Shown here in pieces: positions 1-12,474 of a stretch of 64,000 bases of DNA. Each line of letters begins with the position of its first letter. Position 1 is the stretch's first letter. Both the position numbers and the translations under genes were made by a program. This DNA is from Nageia nagi (lineage: Eukaryota > Pinophyta): NCBI GenBank assembly GCA_050084985.1, contig JBITNC010000001.1, positions 114,514,001-114,578,000 on the forward strand, read 5' to 3'. The notes under the pieces are model-generated. The model made no database searches, had not been told where the DNA came from, and worked only from the letters and a program-made list of their open reading frames with translations.

Positions 1-1040
1 ATGTATGTAAAATATGAAAGAATACATAAGGCCCAAAAATTATTTAAAAAGATGCATGATGTAAACATAGTTTCAAGGACTAAAATGATTAGAGGATATG
101 CATAAATTTATTTTCTAAAAATACTCTAGGGATTTTTAAGTAGATACAATTATCAAGTGTAAATTTAAAATTTGTAACCCTTATATGCATTCTTCCATTA
201 TATGCATTATTCTTGGAACGAATAATTATGCTTGCATTGTTGACCTTCTTGGTTAAATAAATAATCTTGAGGAGGTTTTGAATTCTTTTACAATGTGCAT
301 GATGCAAATATAGTTTCATGGATTGCAATGTATGCTATCATATAATGGAGTACCATATACCATCTCTCCAAAAGTACCAAAAAAAGTAGAAAAGGGTCAT
401 CATATAAACAACATTGAAGGAGTGTATTATCTCTATGTAGTAATGCAATAAGTAAACAAACAAATCCACACTTTATAAATAACATCCCAATGAAACTTGA
501 TGTTATATCTATTAGAATTTAAATCACTTTTAAAAATTTATTTGAAACAATACTTCAAATTTGGATAAATTCTTTACATGCCAACAAGGATATCATTGGT
601 TAAACTCTTTGATCTAATGGAGCATTTTGGAACCAACCCTAATAAGATAACATTTTTATGTGTTCTAATTTTATGCAACTATGTATGTATAACAGATGAA
701 CGTTGTAAATCATTTAATATAATAAGTGACTCTTATTCAATTATTCTTTGGATGAATCATTATACATGCATTGTTCACCTTCTTGGTCATAAGGCTATCT
801 TGAGGAAGCTTTAAAATTGATTACAAAATGCTATAAAACCTAAAATGGGTGTGTGGAAGTGTTTTGTTGGTGCTTTTAAATCATATAAGAATATACGAAT
901 AGGGGAGTTTGTGGAAATAATATTTTTTTTGTTAAAGCCTAGATATTATCTTCATTCAAATATTTATACTAAAGTGGGAAATTACATTTTAAACATGGAG
1001 AATACTCTCATGGAGATTATTGGTGATGCAAAGTAATAAA
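1..1040 (+). pseudogene. PPR protein gene fragments (PLS/E class relic)
   Basis: This stretch holds several out-of-order pieces of a plant pentatricopeptide repeat protein, a family that binds organellar transcripts in mitochondria or chloroplasts. Bases 1-105 read MYVKYERIHKAQKLFKKM followed by a motif close to VSWNAMIxGYA, the classic start of a PPR unit. Around 228-300 a piece resembles the HYACMVDLLGRAGxLEEAL segment. From 578 to 1036 a longer piece reads LVKLFDLMEHFGTNPNKITF, then HYTCIVHLLG, IKPKMGVWKCFVGAFKSYKN and LHSNIYTKVGNY, which follow the final PPR units and E motif in order. There are in-frame stops and at least two compensating shifts near 800-840. The rearranged order and stops make this a pseudogene. 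The family call is firm; the exact parent gene cannot be named. Confidence 0.8.
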
Positions 1041-2224
1041 ATATCTAAATAATTTTGCACAATGACATGGTGTTTTCTTTTATATAAAAAAAAAACATGT
1101 TTCATTTCATTTTTTTCAAAAAGTATTATTATTAAATATTTATACAAATAGATAATGTTGTTGATTGTTGACATCATATTATCAACTGAACGTAACTACC
1201 CACATATATTGATGTGTTATTTTTGAAAGCCTTATTTTTAATACTACATAGTCATGGTATTAAATTATTTTTTAGTAATCCTATAAAATTATAGAGTGAA
1301 AAGTTGGAGAAGGAGGTGCAAGAATTGCAAATATGAAAGGAGAAATACTTGAAGGAAATATAAAATATTTGATGAATAATAAATATTATAGAAGGGATTA
1401 TGAGTAACTTGGTACTTCGATATGAAGATAATAGGGAAAATTTTAATTGTACATTTCTCTTACCTTTATCATGTTGTGTAGGCATTTTTTTTGGAATCAT
1501 TCTATCATTTTGTGCCTATCTTTACATAGGTCATTTAAGCTTGAATTGTATGTAATAGTTTCTTTATAGGTTGATGAAATTTTGAATTGTCTATGAATAA
1601 AAATACTACTAATTGTTTTAGGTGGAATTAGACCATTTTTTGTATATATAATTTTTAAAAATTATTGTCCATATTTTATTATTAGAATTATTTAGTGATA
1701 TAAGTAAAACTTTTGGTCTATAAGGCTATCAAAGATCTATTTTATTATATAATTAATGTTTATTTAGTTTTCCCATTAGTCACATAAATTAAATGAGTTT
1801 CTTATAAAAAATTCATGATATTTATAAATAAAAAATAATTAATATGTTTCAAGTAATAATTATATATTTGTAATAAGGATTTTCTATTAAGAGGGTTAAT
1901 TTTGTATTAATAAAAAACAAAAGTTGGAGTTTTAAAGGATATCCAAAACCTTTACACTTGAGATTTTTCTTTAGATATCATTAAGAGTCTTTTCCAACAT
2001 GTTTATAGGATGTATATTCATGAGCATTTTATTTTTCTACATATTTATAATAAGGATTCAATAGGAATATTTCTCTATTAAAGGACCAACATGATTTTTT
2101 AAGATACATAACATAAATGAGTTTCTTATAAAAATATTTTTGCCTCATCAAAATACATTTTCATAGACTAGAATGATCATATGATATTCACAAAATGGTT
2201 TTTATGAAAAGTCTATAGAGACTT
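1041..2224. other. AT-rich spacer between PPR fragments
   Basis: No gene is recognised here. It is AT-rich with poly-A and poly-T runs and separates two PPR-derived blocks. Parts of it (about 1180-1480) resemble 3000-3310: both contain the words tattgatgtg/aaagccttattttt and a stretch ending in cctttat(c/a)atgttgtgta. So the spacer seems to have been duplicated together with the PPR pieces. Confidence 0.5.
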
Positions 2225-2860
2225 TCAAGCATATGAAATTTTCAAGTGTAAAGCAAAACTTTGCAACCTTTCTCTAAATTAGTTGTGTAGATGTGTTTTC
2301 TTAGTGCTTGTAAATAATATAAGAGTTTAGGAGTAGGGGAATATGTGGAAATAATATTTTTTGTTGGATTCTAAATATTCACCATCTTACATTCTTCTAT
2401 AAAATATTTATGTTGTAGTGGGTAGTTAGGATGATGTTTAAAGAGTAAGGATATTGATGAAATATAGAGGAATCAATAAGACTCTTGGATGTAGTTGGAT
2501 TGAAGTTGAAAAAATGGTACATGATTTTCTTGTAGGAGAAAAATCAAACCTAAATAAATAAGATCTATGGAAAATTAGAGAAATTTATTTCTATATTCTA
2601 AATACAATACCTATGTTGCATGATGTGGATGCTAAAGATAAAGAATTACTTCTCTACTAGCATAACAAAAATTTAGCAAGTATTTTTAACTTGTTAAAGA
2701 CTCCCTTGTACTTGTTATTATATCTATGAAGAACCTTTGAGTATGCAATTATTTCCATAATGCAACCAATTTATCTTCAAAATTATTTATAGCAATATTA
2801 TTGTGATGGTTATAAATCAATTTGCTCTTTTCAAACATAGAGAATGTTCTTCTGGAGATT
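2225..2860 (+). pseudogene. PPR E/E+ and start of DYW domain, relic
   Basis: This is a second PPR-derived block. It reads, with stops, through the E motif (NIYVVVGS) and into the E+ motif, where LMKYRGINKTLGCSWIEVEK and VHDFLVGEKSNLNK match the usual GCSWIEVxxxVHxFxxGDxSHP signature. It then passes LHDVDAKDKELLL and HNKNLASIFNLLKTP, which correspond to the DYW-domain segment with VLHDVEEEEKE...HSEKLAIAFGLL. The DYW domain is the cytidine-deaminase-like module of plant organellar RNA-editing factors. The zinc-binding and terminal DYW residues are not recovered here. Stops and frame changes mark it as non-functional. Confidence 0.78.
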
Positions 2861-3394
2861 ATTGGTTATCCAAAGTATTGTAAGATCTAAAAAGTATTAA
2901 ACAATAACATAGTGCATGCTCTTAGGTAGAAAGGAAATCATATTCCATTTTTTTAAACTGATTATTAAATATTTGTACAAATAAATAATTTATTTCTTAT
3001 TGATATCATATTATCAAGTGAACATAATTACTTAATTAAATTGATTGGTTTTTGTAAAAGCCTTATTTTTTAATATTGCAAAGTTATAGTATTTAATTAT
3101 TTTTTAAGAATCTTGTACAATTGTAGAGTGTAGAGATGAAGGAGGTTCAAGAATTACAAAAATGAAAGAAGAAATACTTAGGAAATAGAAATATAACCAA
3201 CAAATAATAAATTTTGAAGAAGGGACTACAAGTAACCAAATACTTTGGTATGAAGAGAGTAGAGAAACTCTTAATTATCCTTTTATATATCCTTTATAAT
3301 TTTGTGTAATCATTTTGTTTAGATTCATTTTATTATCTTATGCATGTGTTTTCAGCAACCATATGGGCCCAAATTCTATGTAGTAATCATGATT
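2861..3394. other. AT-rich spacer, partly duplicated from 1.1-1.5 kb
   Basis: No gene is recognised. Segments around 3000-3310 look like diverged copies of 1140-1480, supporting an old duplication of the PPR locus with its flanking sequence. Confidence 0.45.
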
Positions 3395-3770
3395 TTCTTG
3401 TAGGAGACAAATTACACCAATAAACATAAAAGATCTATGAACAATTTGAGAAATTATTGAGTGAGATGAAGGAAATGAGATTTATTCCAAATATAATACA
3501 TATATACATGATTTTGAGGTTGAAAATAAAGAATTTCTTCTCAACCAATATAGCAAAAGTTAGCAATTACGTCCACATTGTTAAAGAATACCCATAGAAC
3601 TATTGTTAGAGCTATGGAGAACCTTTGAGTATGTAATAATTTCTATATTGCAACTAAGTTTATCTCCAATATTATTACAAGGGACATTGTTGTGAGGGAT
3701 GTGAATTGCTTCCAACATGTTCCGTCATGGGAGTTCTAGTAAAAGGTTATGGACATTCAAAAAATAGTAA
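3395..3770 (+). pseudogene. DYW-domain tail of a PPR editing factor, relic
   Basis: A second copy of the E+/DYW region begins with HDFLVGDKLHQ and EKLLSEMKEMRFIPN, the usual linker between E+ and DYW. Near 3680-3745 it reads RDIVVRDVNCFQHV, matching the RDIVVRDANRFHHF segment close to the C-terminus of DYW proteins. The HxE active-site region is unreadable and the final Cys-rich CSCGDYW end is not preserved. It partly repeats the block at 2225-2860, so at least two gene copies once lay here in the same orientation. Confidence 0.7.
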
Positions 3771-4790
3771 TTAAAATTGGTTTTTCAAGAAATGTTATGG
3801 TTGTAAATCCACTAGTAGACATAGATGCAAAATGTAGAAGAATATTCAAGGCCCAATAATTATTTAATAATATGCATGATGTAGATACAATTTCATGTAT
3901 CTATTTGGTACTTGTAAATCACATAAGAATATAAGAATAGGGGAATTTATGCATATATGCAAAATAGTTTTTTTTTTAAGCCCTAGAGAATTTTAAGATG
4001 CAATTGTCAGTTGTAAGGCTATGATTTATAACCTTTTTTGGTATTCTTTCAACATGTATCATCATTAGAGCTCCAAAAGAGGGTATGAACATCCATTAGA
4101 GAGTAATTTAAAATGGTTTTTTATTGAATTTTATGATTATGATCACTTTCCTAATAGACATATATGAAAAATGTAGAAGAATACATATTGCACCATGCAC
4201 TAGTGCCTCTCTTCATCTTAACTCTACTCTCTCAAGTTCAAAAAATTAAAAATAATTTTCACACACTTGCATAAGTTCTCTTTACTTTTTATACAATATA
4301 TAGTTTCATGGAATGCAATGATTGGATGATATGTAATTCATAGCTATAATAAAGATACCCTTAAACTCTTTTATGAAGTACTTAGGCAAAAAATCCTTAC
4401 AAAATAATATTTTTACATATTTTAATAGAATGATATACTCTTATTGAATTATTTCTAGGATGAATCATTATAAATTCATTGTTAAACTTCTTATTTGTGT
4501 ATGATATCTTGAGGGAGATTTAAAATTCACTACCAAAATACCCATAAAACTCGAATTAGGTATATGCATGTGTTTACTTGGTGCTAGTAAATTGGTTGTT
4601 ATGATTTTGAATGCCCCAATATATATGTATGCAAAATGTGAAATAATACAAAAGATTCAATAATTTTCTGGTAATATGGATGATGAAAATATAGTCTCAT
4701 GGTTTTTAATGATTGCAAGATCCATAAAAAATGGATTTTCTAAAAAAGACCCTAGATAATTTTATTATAAATGAAATTATAAGATGTTAA
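3771..4790 (+). pseudogene. Scattered single PPR motifs, relic
   Basis: Further PPR pieces in the same orientation. 3775-3910 reads GFSRNVMVVNPLVDIDAKCR, then LFNNMHDVDTISC, matching the VxNALVDMYAKCGxxxxARxLFDxM pattern. About 4300-4400 reads VSWNAMIG and then a piece like EALKLFxEMxxxG. About 4600-4750 reads MYAKCEIIQK, NMDDENIVSW and a KNGFSKKD piece. Each motif has stops and no piece exceeds about one and a half PPR units. These are probably the 5' parts of the same duplicated gene copies. Which fragments belong together cannot be settled by reading. Confidence 0.65.
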
Positions 4791-4794
4791 ATTT

Positions 4795-5115
4795 TGTTAG
4801 ATATGTATTTTATAAAATACCAAAGAATAAATACTACAATATTTAATTTTATTTCCTCACCTAGCCTCTCCTCTACCTACCTTGTCTATGCTCTCCTAGG
4901 ATTGAAAATTTAAAAATAATTATTAGGTGTTAAGCCTTGGTAGACATGTATTTTGTAAAATGAAAAAGAACACAAGAAAAAATAATTATTTGACAAGATA
5001 CATGTATGATAAATGTGTAATAATAATTTATACATCAATACCTCTCCTCACCTCTCCTCTACCCCCTCACCTTTGCTCTCCCAAAAAAACTCAAAAAATT
5101 AAACTTTCCTAGTGC
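4795..5115. repeat. Two degenerate direct repeats of about 150-180 bp
   Basis: Two diverged copies lie head to tail. The first is about 4795-4920 and contains agatatgtattttataaaa and a pyrimidine-rich piece cctctcctctacc. The second is about 4930-5100 and contains agacatgtattttgtaaaa and cctctcctctacccc. A third, weaker version of the pyrimidine-rich part is at about 4195-4260. No coding signal. The repeat lies just downstream of the PPR relics. Confidence 0.5.
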
Positions 5116-7834
5116 CTACCTAAGCTCCCTACTTGGGAGTTTTTTTTTACTTTTAGGTGTAATTTTAACCTACCTCCTTATTATTTATGAGGATATTTTA
5201 AAAACACCCCATAAAAATCTCCTTTAGAACCCCAAAATGAGGTGGCTAAAAATCACCCCCTCAAAAACACCTCAAATTGCCTGCCCTTAAAGCCCTTTTC
5301 GGTTTAGTAAAATAATTTAAAAATAATGGTATAATAGGTATCAATATAGTCTCAAAAAATCCTAATTTACTTTTAGGTTAATCTTTTCAAAAAATAGGAT
5401 TGAAATTAATCATGTTATTAAGGAATTTCTAATCAAGATAAAATTTCATCATTAGTTCTTAGTCTCAAGATGTTAATTCTTAAGTTGTTTTTCACTTTGG
5501 TCAAATGTTTAGTAAATAATAGGTGATTTTAATTTTAGTCAGTTTTAGAAGTTATTATAATTTTTTTTTAAGTTGGCATTGATCCTATTATTTGATAATT
5601 TTAAGCCTAGGTAAATTATATAAGCATTACAAAACATTCAAGATATCATTTCAAGCATTTTCAAGGCCAAATAGGTAGTTTTCAAGTTAGAAATTATCTA
5701 TTTATTATCATAATTATTTTAAAATTTAATAAAAAAATTAGAAATCACTTCAATAGCTATGTATCAATCCTTAATCAATTCAAAAGAGAAAAAAATGAGC
5801 TTCAAAAGAGAAAAAATAGAAAGATATTCAGTTTTTAGTTCAAATTTTGGGCCTAATGAATGTGGCAACATGAGAGGCTCTCATGAATTCTCTTATATTA
5901 AATCATTTTATATTTTAATTATTTATATGATTCTATTTTATTTTAAGAATAGGATAAAAAAAAACTCAACCTAAAAAGCCTCCATCCAAGTTTCCAACTT
6001 CAATGATGTTTTTTGGGTTTAAAATGATAAAAAGGTAAAAATTAGGTATATCAAATTTCTCTTGTAAAAATCACTCAATTATCATTTAAAACATCATTTC
6101 ATATTATGTAATTTGTAATTTTACCAATATCAATTCTCTTAGAAACATTTCTAAAATTTTACCATTCTTTAGCCTTTATGATTTTATAATACCCATCATG
6201 GAAATCCCATGATGATATCATGCTAATAATTATCTCCTTGAGTGTTTCATTATGTCTATGAATTTATTATCTTTTCAAAATTCAATCATCACCACATACT
6301 CACTTGGGGCATGGTCACTCTTATTTTTATAATTTGGGGAAACAAAAGATCCTTTATGCATTCACACCATGGTGATATCATTAGGCCCACCCTAAACCCT
6401 TTATATGTTCTCTCTTACTTTTTCAATATTTTTTTATTCATGTATATTTTTATGATTCATGACTATCTCTATGATTTTATTTTCTAGTTAATCATCATTG
6501 CTACATTTTATGATTCTCATATTCTTCATGATTTTACTATGCTATTCATTTTCAACATGCTTTTTAATGTTTATAATATTCCCTAATAAGGGGGTGTTCT
6601 TGATCAATATCAAGATTTTATAATGTCCCCCATTCCACCCAAAAAGATAGTTGTAAAATATCCCATATATTATAACTAGTGTAGGATCATTTTATTTATC
6701 TTTTTATAGGATCATTTTTGTTTTGAATGCCTTGTCTTATATAAGGTTCATAATAAATATAAAATAAAAAGGGACATAAATAAATATTAAAAAATGAAAA
6801 TGGGGGATTCCTTATCATAATAAATATTTTCTAATGTCCTCTATGCCATTTAATATGGTTTCAAACCCTCCCAAACATTACAACCCTTATAGGATCTTTT
6901 TCTTTATCTTTTTACATGATCATTTTCATTTTAAATTTGTTATCTCATACAATTTTCATAGGAAATACAAAACAAAATGGGACATACATAAAATAAAGGT
7001 TAAAATATGATAAACCAAACTCATGTTATTCATGAAGATCATCATCATTTCAAATAAGTATCATCAATAATAGTAATATCTTTTGTTTTCTCACTTTAGA
7101 AATGTGGTCATGGTTCACTCCACCACATCTATAAAGGATACAAACTATACACACCTAAATTTTCTTTTTAATTTATTAAAATAACTAATTTAAGTATATA
7201 AAATTATTTAATTATGTGGAGATAATTTTAATAAATAAAAATATTCAAATTTCAAGAGCAAGGATTATAGTTAATGTGTTATTATCTTATTTCTTTTACA
7301 AGGTATAAAGGAGATATTAAGGGAATTTCAAATCATCAACTCTCTTTATGATCTATAAAGAAAATTTTCCTTTTTCCATACTTTTATAACTTCTTCATTT
7401 ATTCAATATTATTATTTTGAAGTTTAATCTTCAATAAATTCATTGTAATCATTTTACATTAAAATGATATATTTTGAGCCAAACTACAATAAGAAAACCT
7501 AAGATCCAAACTTCCAAAATTATTATATAATATCCATAACTTTCATATCAATCAAATAAATAAAAATGGAAATATCCATGGTTCTATTTTAGGCTTTCAA
7601 GATTAACCTCAATCCTATTCTCAAAATACATTTACTCTAAAAAGTGATGATAGGTTTTATTCTTAGTTACTAGGGTTTCCATGATCCAAATTCCTTAATT
7701 TTTGGTAAATTTCATGTATGTTTTAATATATTATTTCATTTTAAATTTATTTTTGGTTACTAATTTATATGGAGGAGCTTGATCACCATCAAGGTTGATC
7801 CTAACCATTGAAAAAATTGGTACAAGTATCAATC
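5116..7834. other. Intergenic AT-rich DNA with one tandem duplication
   Basis: No gene or transposon is recognised. Within it, about 6623-6822 and 6832-7015 are two diverged tandem copies of roughly 200 bp. Shared words are taatgtcc, taggatc, ctttatctttttа-type T-rich runs and gggacata(a/c)ataaa. The segment ends at the 5' target-site copy (caatc, 7830-7834) of element A. Confidence 0.45.
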
Positions 7835-8631
7835 TGTAAGCATCCCAAAATCACCTCTTTCCCTCAATTGTTTTGTATCTTGAAGCTTTTCCCAAATCCC
7901 TCAATCATATTCATTTTTGATCTTATATATCATAAATCAAATTGGTATACTACTTTCCTTAGCCAATCGACCAGATAGCTTGCTAACCATCCAACCGGTT
8001 AGGTCAACCAACCTACTGGTTTGATGTTAGATTTATAAGTCAAAACTTGAAATCTCATTTTCTTTCTCATGGCCATTTGAATCCTTTTGGATTTTAACTA
8101 TTAATAGCCTTCCTCTCTCACCCATCCAAAGCCTTGAGAATTATTCCAATCCCTAGTCACCTCTAGCACTCCCATGATATGTTTTAATCATCCTTACAAA
8201 TGTTGAAGAGCATTGGGGGCTATCTTGGAGCCATTGGATCGCTTGTATCCTTTTTGAATAGAATTTTTATGTATTTATTTGAGAACATATCATTTTATTA
8301 GGCTATGTTCATGGTATTTTAGATTGTTTTATCATTTTCATAGCATGGTGTGAGCATATCACTTTGCATTTTGGGTACTTCCTTTTTTAATGCTCATTTG
8401 ATTATAGGATAGGGGGTCTACATTGTATAAAGGAAGTTTAACACATATCTTTAATCACACTCTAGGATCTTAAGGGACTAAAGTGTTGATACCCCCATTA
8501 ACATTTATCTTCTTGTAGGTCTAGCACATCCCTCGATTATTTTATCAGAAGATAAACTCTAGCAATAACATTGGTGGTGCAACCTTGATTCCTCTTGTGT
8601 GGAGAGGGGTCACCACTTTAGGTTTTCCATA
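7835..8631 (+). repeat. 5' LTR of element A
   Basis: It begins tgtaagcatcccaaaatc and ends ttttccata, corresponding to ccaca at the end of the 3' LTR copy. Long blocks match 31460-32254, for example attgggggctatcttgga, ttgatacccccatta and cttgtgtggagaggggt. It is 797 bp and the partner is 795 bp. The end has drifted from CA to TA. Confidence 0.85.
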
Positions 8632-10087
8632 ATATGTTGATCATGATGGTATCTCCATTGGTCCTTTGATTTTAACTTAGAGGAGGTTTTTTAACCTTTC
8701 TCTTTTGTTAGATTTTCATTTATCCCTTTCTCTCACTTTTTTTATCATTTCCCATCATTAAAATATGTTTATTCTTTTAGGGAATCATCTTGGAGTTATT
8801 ATGGATCAAACTTTGAAGGTTTGAAGTATCCATTCCCATAAAATGACTAACTAGTTTCTCATAGATCAATTTGCAAAGTCTAGCCAACCTTCAATAGATC
8901 GATTAGTTCATCAACTACCTCACGTTCCACTAGTTGGCCCAACAACGATCATCAAGATTTTCAAATTACCCACCATTAGTTAACCAATATTTATCAAGTT
9001 ATTTCATCATTATTAGTTGATCTTTAACAAGCCATTTTGTCTATTAGCTATACCTAAGGGTACTAGTTGGCTCTATGTTTAGGGTTTGGTTCTATTAACT
9101 AGGCTTAGATCATTTTGTTATCATTTTGTGAGTAGTTCTAGTTCTATAACTAGGTGGTAGTATTCCACTCCCAACATTTTGACACCTTGGTTGTAGTCAT
9201 ATATTTATTTGTAGCATTTTTATTCTTTATTTTAAATTTATCTTGGTGCCATTATGATTGATCAACCAGTTATTTAACCAATCCACTAGTTAGTATTATT
9301 AATCTATCTATAGTGTACCAATTAAGATCAAAGCTTATAAATAGGTATTATACATGATAGGAGCTTGGACCAGGAGTTCCCAAGCCTATATCCCATTTTT
9401 TCATGCCTTATCTTAGAGCTTGTTTATTTTTTTCATCTTAGGATTATTTATTTATTTATTTCTTTTACATTAGTGAAAATTTCATCCTTGGGTGGGAGTG
9501 CCTTATCGTATCTTATGAAGGATATAATTTTGTAGTTTGCATACATTTAGATACATATCATTGGTTAAATAACCTTGCATATTTAATCACATGAGCTTAG
9601 GATTGATCCAAGCACATGAATTTCACCACCATAGTGTCACCCACACTTGGAGGTCATTACCAAGGTTGGGTGCTTGAGGTTGAGCACTTAAATATTTCAT
9701 CCCCTATATATCAAGCCTTTATCCTTAAACACTTGACTATATAAATCTATAGGAAAACTAATCAAGAGGTCAATCAACCATAAAATCAATCATCGCTAAT
9801 CAAGATAATAGCCAAATTGAACAAGAAGCAATTAGATCAAGATAATAACCATTACTATCTTAATCATCATCATATATCAATCATATAGGCATTACTATCT
9901 TATCATAGAGGATATTTTTGCATTAGCTTTGCATACAAAAAAGAAGAAGAAAAAATTGGTGATTATTTTTGCTTATCATTGTTTGACACCTTTGGGATAT
10001 TTATATTTAGAAACAATGTTGTTATTTCCATTTTTTCCTTTCTTTTTAAGGTTAATTAATTCTTAGAAATTTGATAGGGAGCCTTAT
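8632..10087 (+). other. 5' leader of element A
   Basis: Untranslated leader between the 5' LTR and gag of element A. No reading frame or known motif is seen. The tggtatctcc word at about 8648 is only a poor match to an initiator-tRNA binding site and is 16 bases from the LTR end, so I do not call it a PBS. Confidence 0.5.
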
Positions 10088-10336
10088 GTGAACATGGTAG
10101 CCACACCTAGATCCAATCAAGATCAAGATCAAGAACCACCATATCAACCTCTTCCTTCTAGGCCAATAACCCCTCAATCTCATCATTTCCATACTTTGCT
10201 CCATCCTCCTCATCATGTCACTATGCCTCTTTGTTCCCAATTGGCTAGTGAAATTAAGTCTTGCCCCTTATTCCAAAATCTCCCTCAAGCCATCAAACAT
10301 CAATTTTTTTATGACCCTATTATTCAAGAGACTTTG
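10088..10336 (+). pseudogene. gag: Element A gag, N-terminal part (split by element B)
   Basis: An open frame of 83 codons starts at the ATG at 10088 (a second ATG lies two codons on) and runs into the B insertion. It is rich in Pro, His and Gln and ends ...YDPIIQETL. The frame resumes exactly after the second TSD copy at 21391 with AKVFE. Gag is the structural nucleocapsid/capsid protein of the element. The 10052-10240 frame on the other strand is a shadow of it. Confidence 0.75.
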
Positions 10337-10941
10337 TGTTAACACTTAAAAAGGAATTATAATTTAATTAACACCCACTTTTAGGTATTTAAAATGATTT
10401 ATTTAATTAATTAAATAAATGATCTTATCATCATACACTCCTATGTACCTTTATGTTTTATGGTTATAGGTCAGTCCAAAGATAAGCCCAAGAAGGAGTC
10501 TTGACCCATGTGCACCATAAGCCTAAGGAGGAGCCTTGGCACTAGACCTGATATCTATAAAGGTGGAAGGTTTTGCATGAGAAATCAAAATAGGTGGTAA
10601 TATACTTGTGTCATTCTTGATTGATATTTCTCAATACCACCTATCATATCTAGATTTTGTTATACATTGAGCTTTACATTCTTATGATCTTAGAATCATT
10701 GCTAGGTTGAGGTCAGATTGGTGGCTCCAAATTTTGGACAAGCTTATTATTTATTACCTCTTGATCAAATATCTCTTCTATAATTATAGGTTTGTATCTT
10801 TCATTAATCTAGTTTGTTAGGTTAAGGTCAATCAGATCATTATCATCATTCATGTTTATGTTATTTATTACTATTTTGTAATTAATTAGTTAAATTAAAT
10901 ATTATTAAATAACCCTAATAATTATTATTTTAGTTATAAAA
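10337..10941 (+). repeat. 5' LTR of element B
   Basis: Begins tgttaacacttaaaaagg and ends ttagttataaaa (partner end ttagttataaca). Strongly matching blocks with 20640-21385 include cccaagaaggagtctt, aggaggagcctt, atcatatctagattttgtt and ccctaataattattatttt. It contains a TATA-like tctataaag. It is about 140 bp shorter than the 3' copy. Confidence 0.88.
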
Positions 10942-10942
10942 A

Positions 10943-10955
10943 TTGGTGAACCCAA
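10943..10955 (+). promoter_or_regulatory. Primer-binding site of element B
   Basis: Just after the 5' LTR the sequence reads ttggtgaacccaac. TGGTGAACCC is shared with elements C and D and matches the complement of the 3' end of plant tRNA-Trp (ending GGGTTCA plus CCA, as I recall it) with one change from D's version. Confidence 0.65.
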
Positions 10956-12470
10956 CTTCTTTTCGATACATCGCTTTATCCTTCACTAGTTGCACCAAAA
11001 ATCCTAAGGTTTTTAGATAGGAGTGATATTAAATTTCAAGTGTTTTAGACATGGATATGCCCATTGTTATAGATAAGAAACTTAAAGAATATCTTATTAT
11101 AAAACCTAAGTAGACTAGGGGATGAAAAAATTATGCTAATGCACCTAGGAAAAAAATGAAAGAGTGCAAAAGCTACATCCTTTTGTTGAATATGATAGTG
11201 CTTAATAAGATAGTAGCCATTTTGCATAAAATGAAGATCTTAGAGATAACAACTATGATTAATTTGTAGATGAATAACTTCCACCTAATGCTATCAAGAT
11301 ACTAAAATGTTGTCTATCCCATAAGGTAGAAAGTTTCTAGTAGAAAAATAGTGTCTTCCTCTCCTTTTCCAAGCCTTGCAAGAAGTAAACACTTTACTTA
11401 AGCACCTCCTAGGGTCCACTCTAGAAATTGATCCTGACTATGTTGAACAAAAATAAATGAGGTAAAAAATAAATTTTGATATGAGTATAACCCCTTATCA
11501 ACAAGCATATAAATACTTCAATTCCCCCAATGAGTCACCTTATTAAATTTCCAAATACCATTACCTAACGACATTCTTGATTCCTTAGTCCAAAAATAAT
11601 TACCTCCTAGTCAAATAGAATCTAGTGACATAGTTGGACCTAGTGCCATCATTTTGTTCCCTACCTTAGATCCCATCATAAATTCTCAAACATAAAAGAA
11701 ATAAAAAAAATATTTCTATATTATGATAAAGAGAAAGAATATAACATTGATGAAGATGAGCTACTCAATATTACAAAACATGAAGTACTTAACTAACTAG
11801 TCATCCCTGATGTTTAGATGGATGAATTAGATCCAATGATAGAATTTGGTATGACATAGAGACTCATATGTTTAGATGAAGAATATGCAATATTGAGAAA
11901 AGAATTGAGTTTTCTAAAACTCAATAGAGACTTCAAAGAAGCTTCACTAGAATGCAAAATGGAAATGGTTAACAACTTGGTAATAATATTAGAATAGAAA
12001 AATCTTTGATGTTTTAGATTATTTTCAAGGTCAGCCAATGATAAGAATAAAGATACTAATGGACCATCAAGAAAAATAGATCCAAATGATGTAGTCAATA
12101 ATATTGCATAGTTGAAGCAACAAAAAGACTCTATATTGGGTTGCATCAACAAATTTACACATAGTGATAGGGTTTGCAAGTGAAATGTAATAGAATCATG
12201 AGCATGGCATAATAGAAGGATGAGTGAGGAGTAGTAGAAGTGCAAGTGAATTATTTCAAAAGTGTAATAGGATGTTATTGAGAAAATTATAACTTAACAT
12301 AGATGTAATCTTACTAAAATGTAGATGAACAATATTTGAAATGTAATAAATAAATCAAGATTATGACCTAATCTAAAGCTCCCCATGAATGGAAAAGCAT
12401 GTTGATGCAAGAAAAACCATTCATAAAGGAGGTAATTGAGATGGTACTAGAGCTTGAATTTTCTAATAAT
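10956..12470 (+). other. Element B leader with unrecognised coding relic
   Basis: Between the PBS and the LINE relic no known domain is seen. Around 11818-12010 the plus strand reads, with stops, MDELDPMIEFGM, then EEYAILRKELSFLKLNRDFK and EASLECKMEMVNNL, a Glu/Lys/Leu-rich stretch that looks coiled-coil. It could be the N-terminal part of B's gag or an unrelated relic. The 143-codon minus-strand frame at 11814-12245 is probably its shadow. Confidence 0.35.
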
Positions 12471-12474
12471 GAGG

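Noticed and set aside
8640-8665. tggtatctcc as a tRNA-Met primer-binding site for element A
   Set aside because: Only seven bases match in a row and it lies about 16 bases from the LTR end; related elements use another primer.
11814-12245. 143-codon open frame on the minus strand, the longest but one in the window
   Set aside because: It has no family motif, and the plus strand here reads as an acidic coiled-coil-like relic in the orientation of element B; the minus frame is most likely its shadow.
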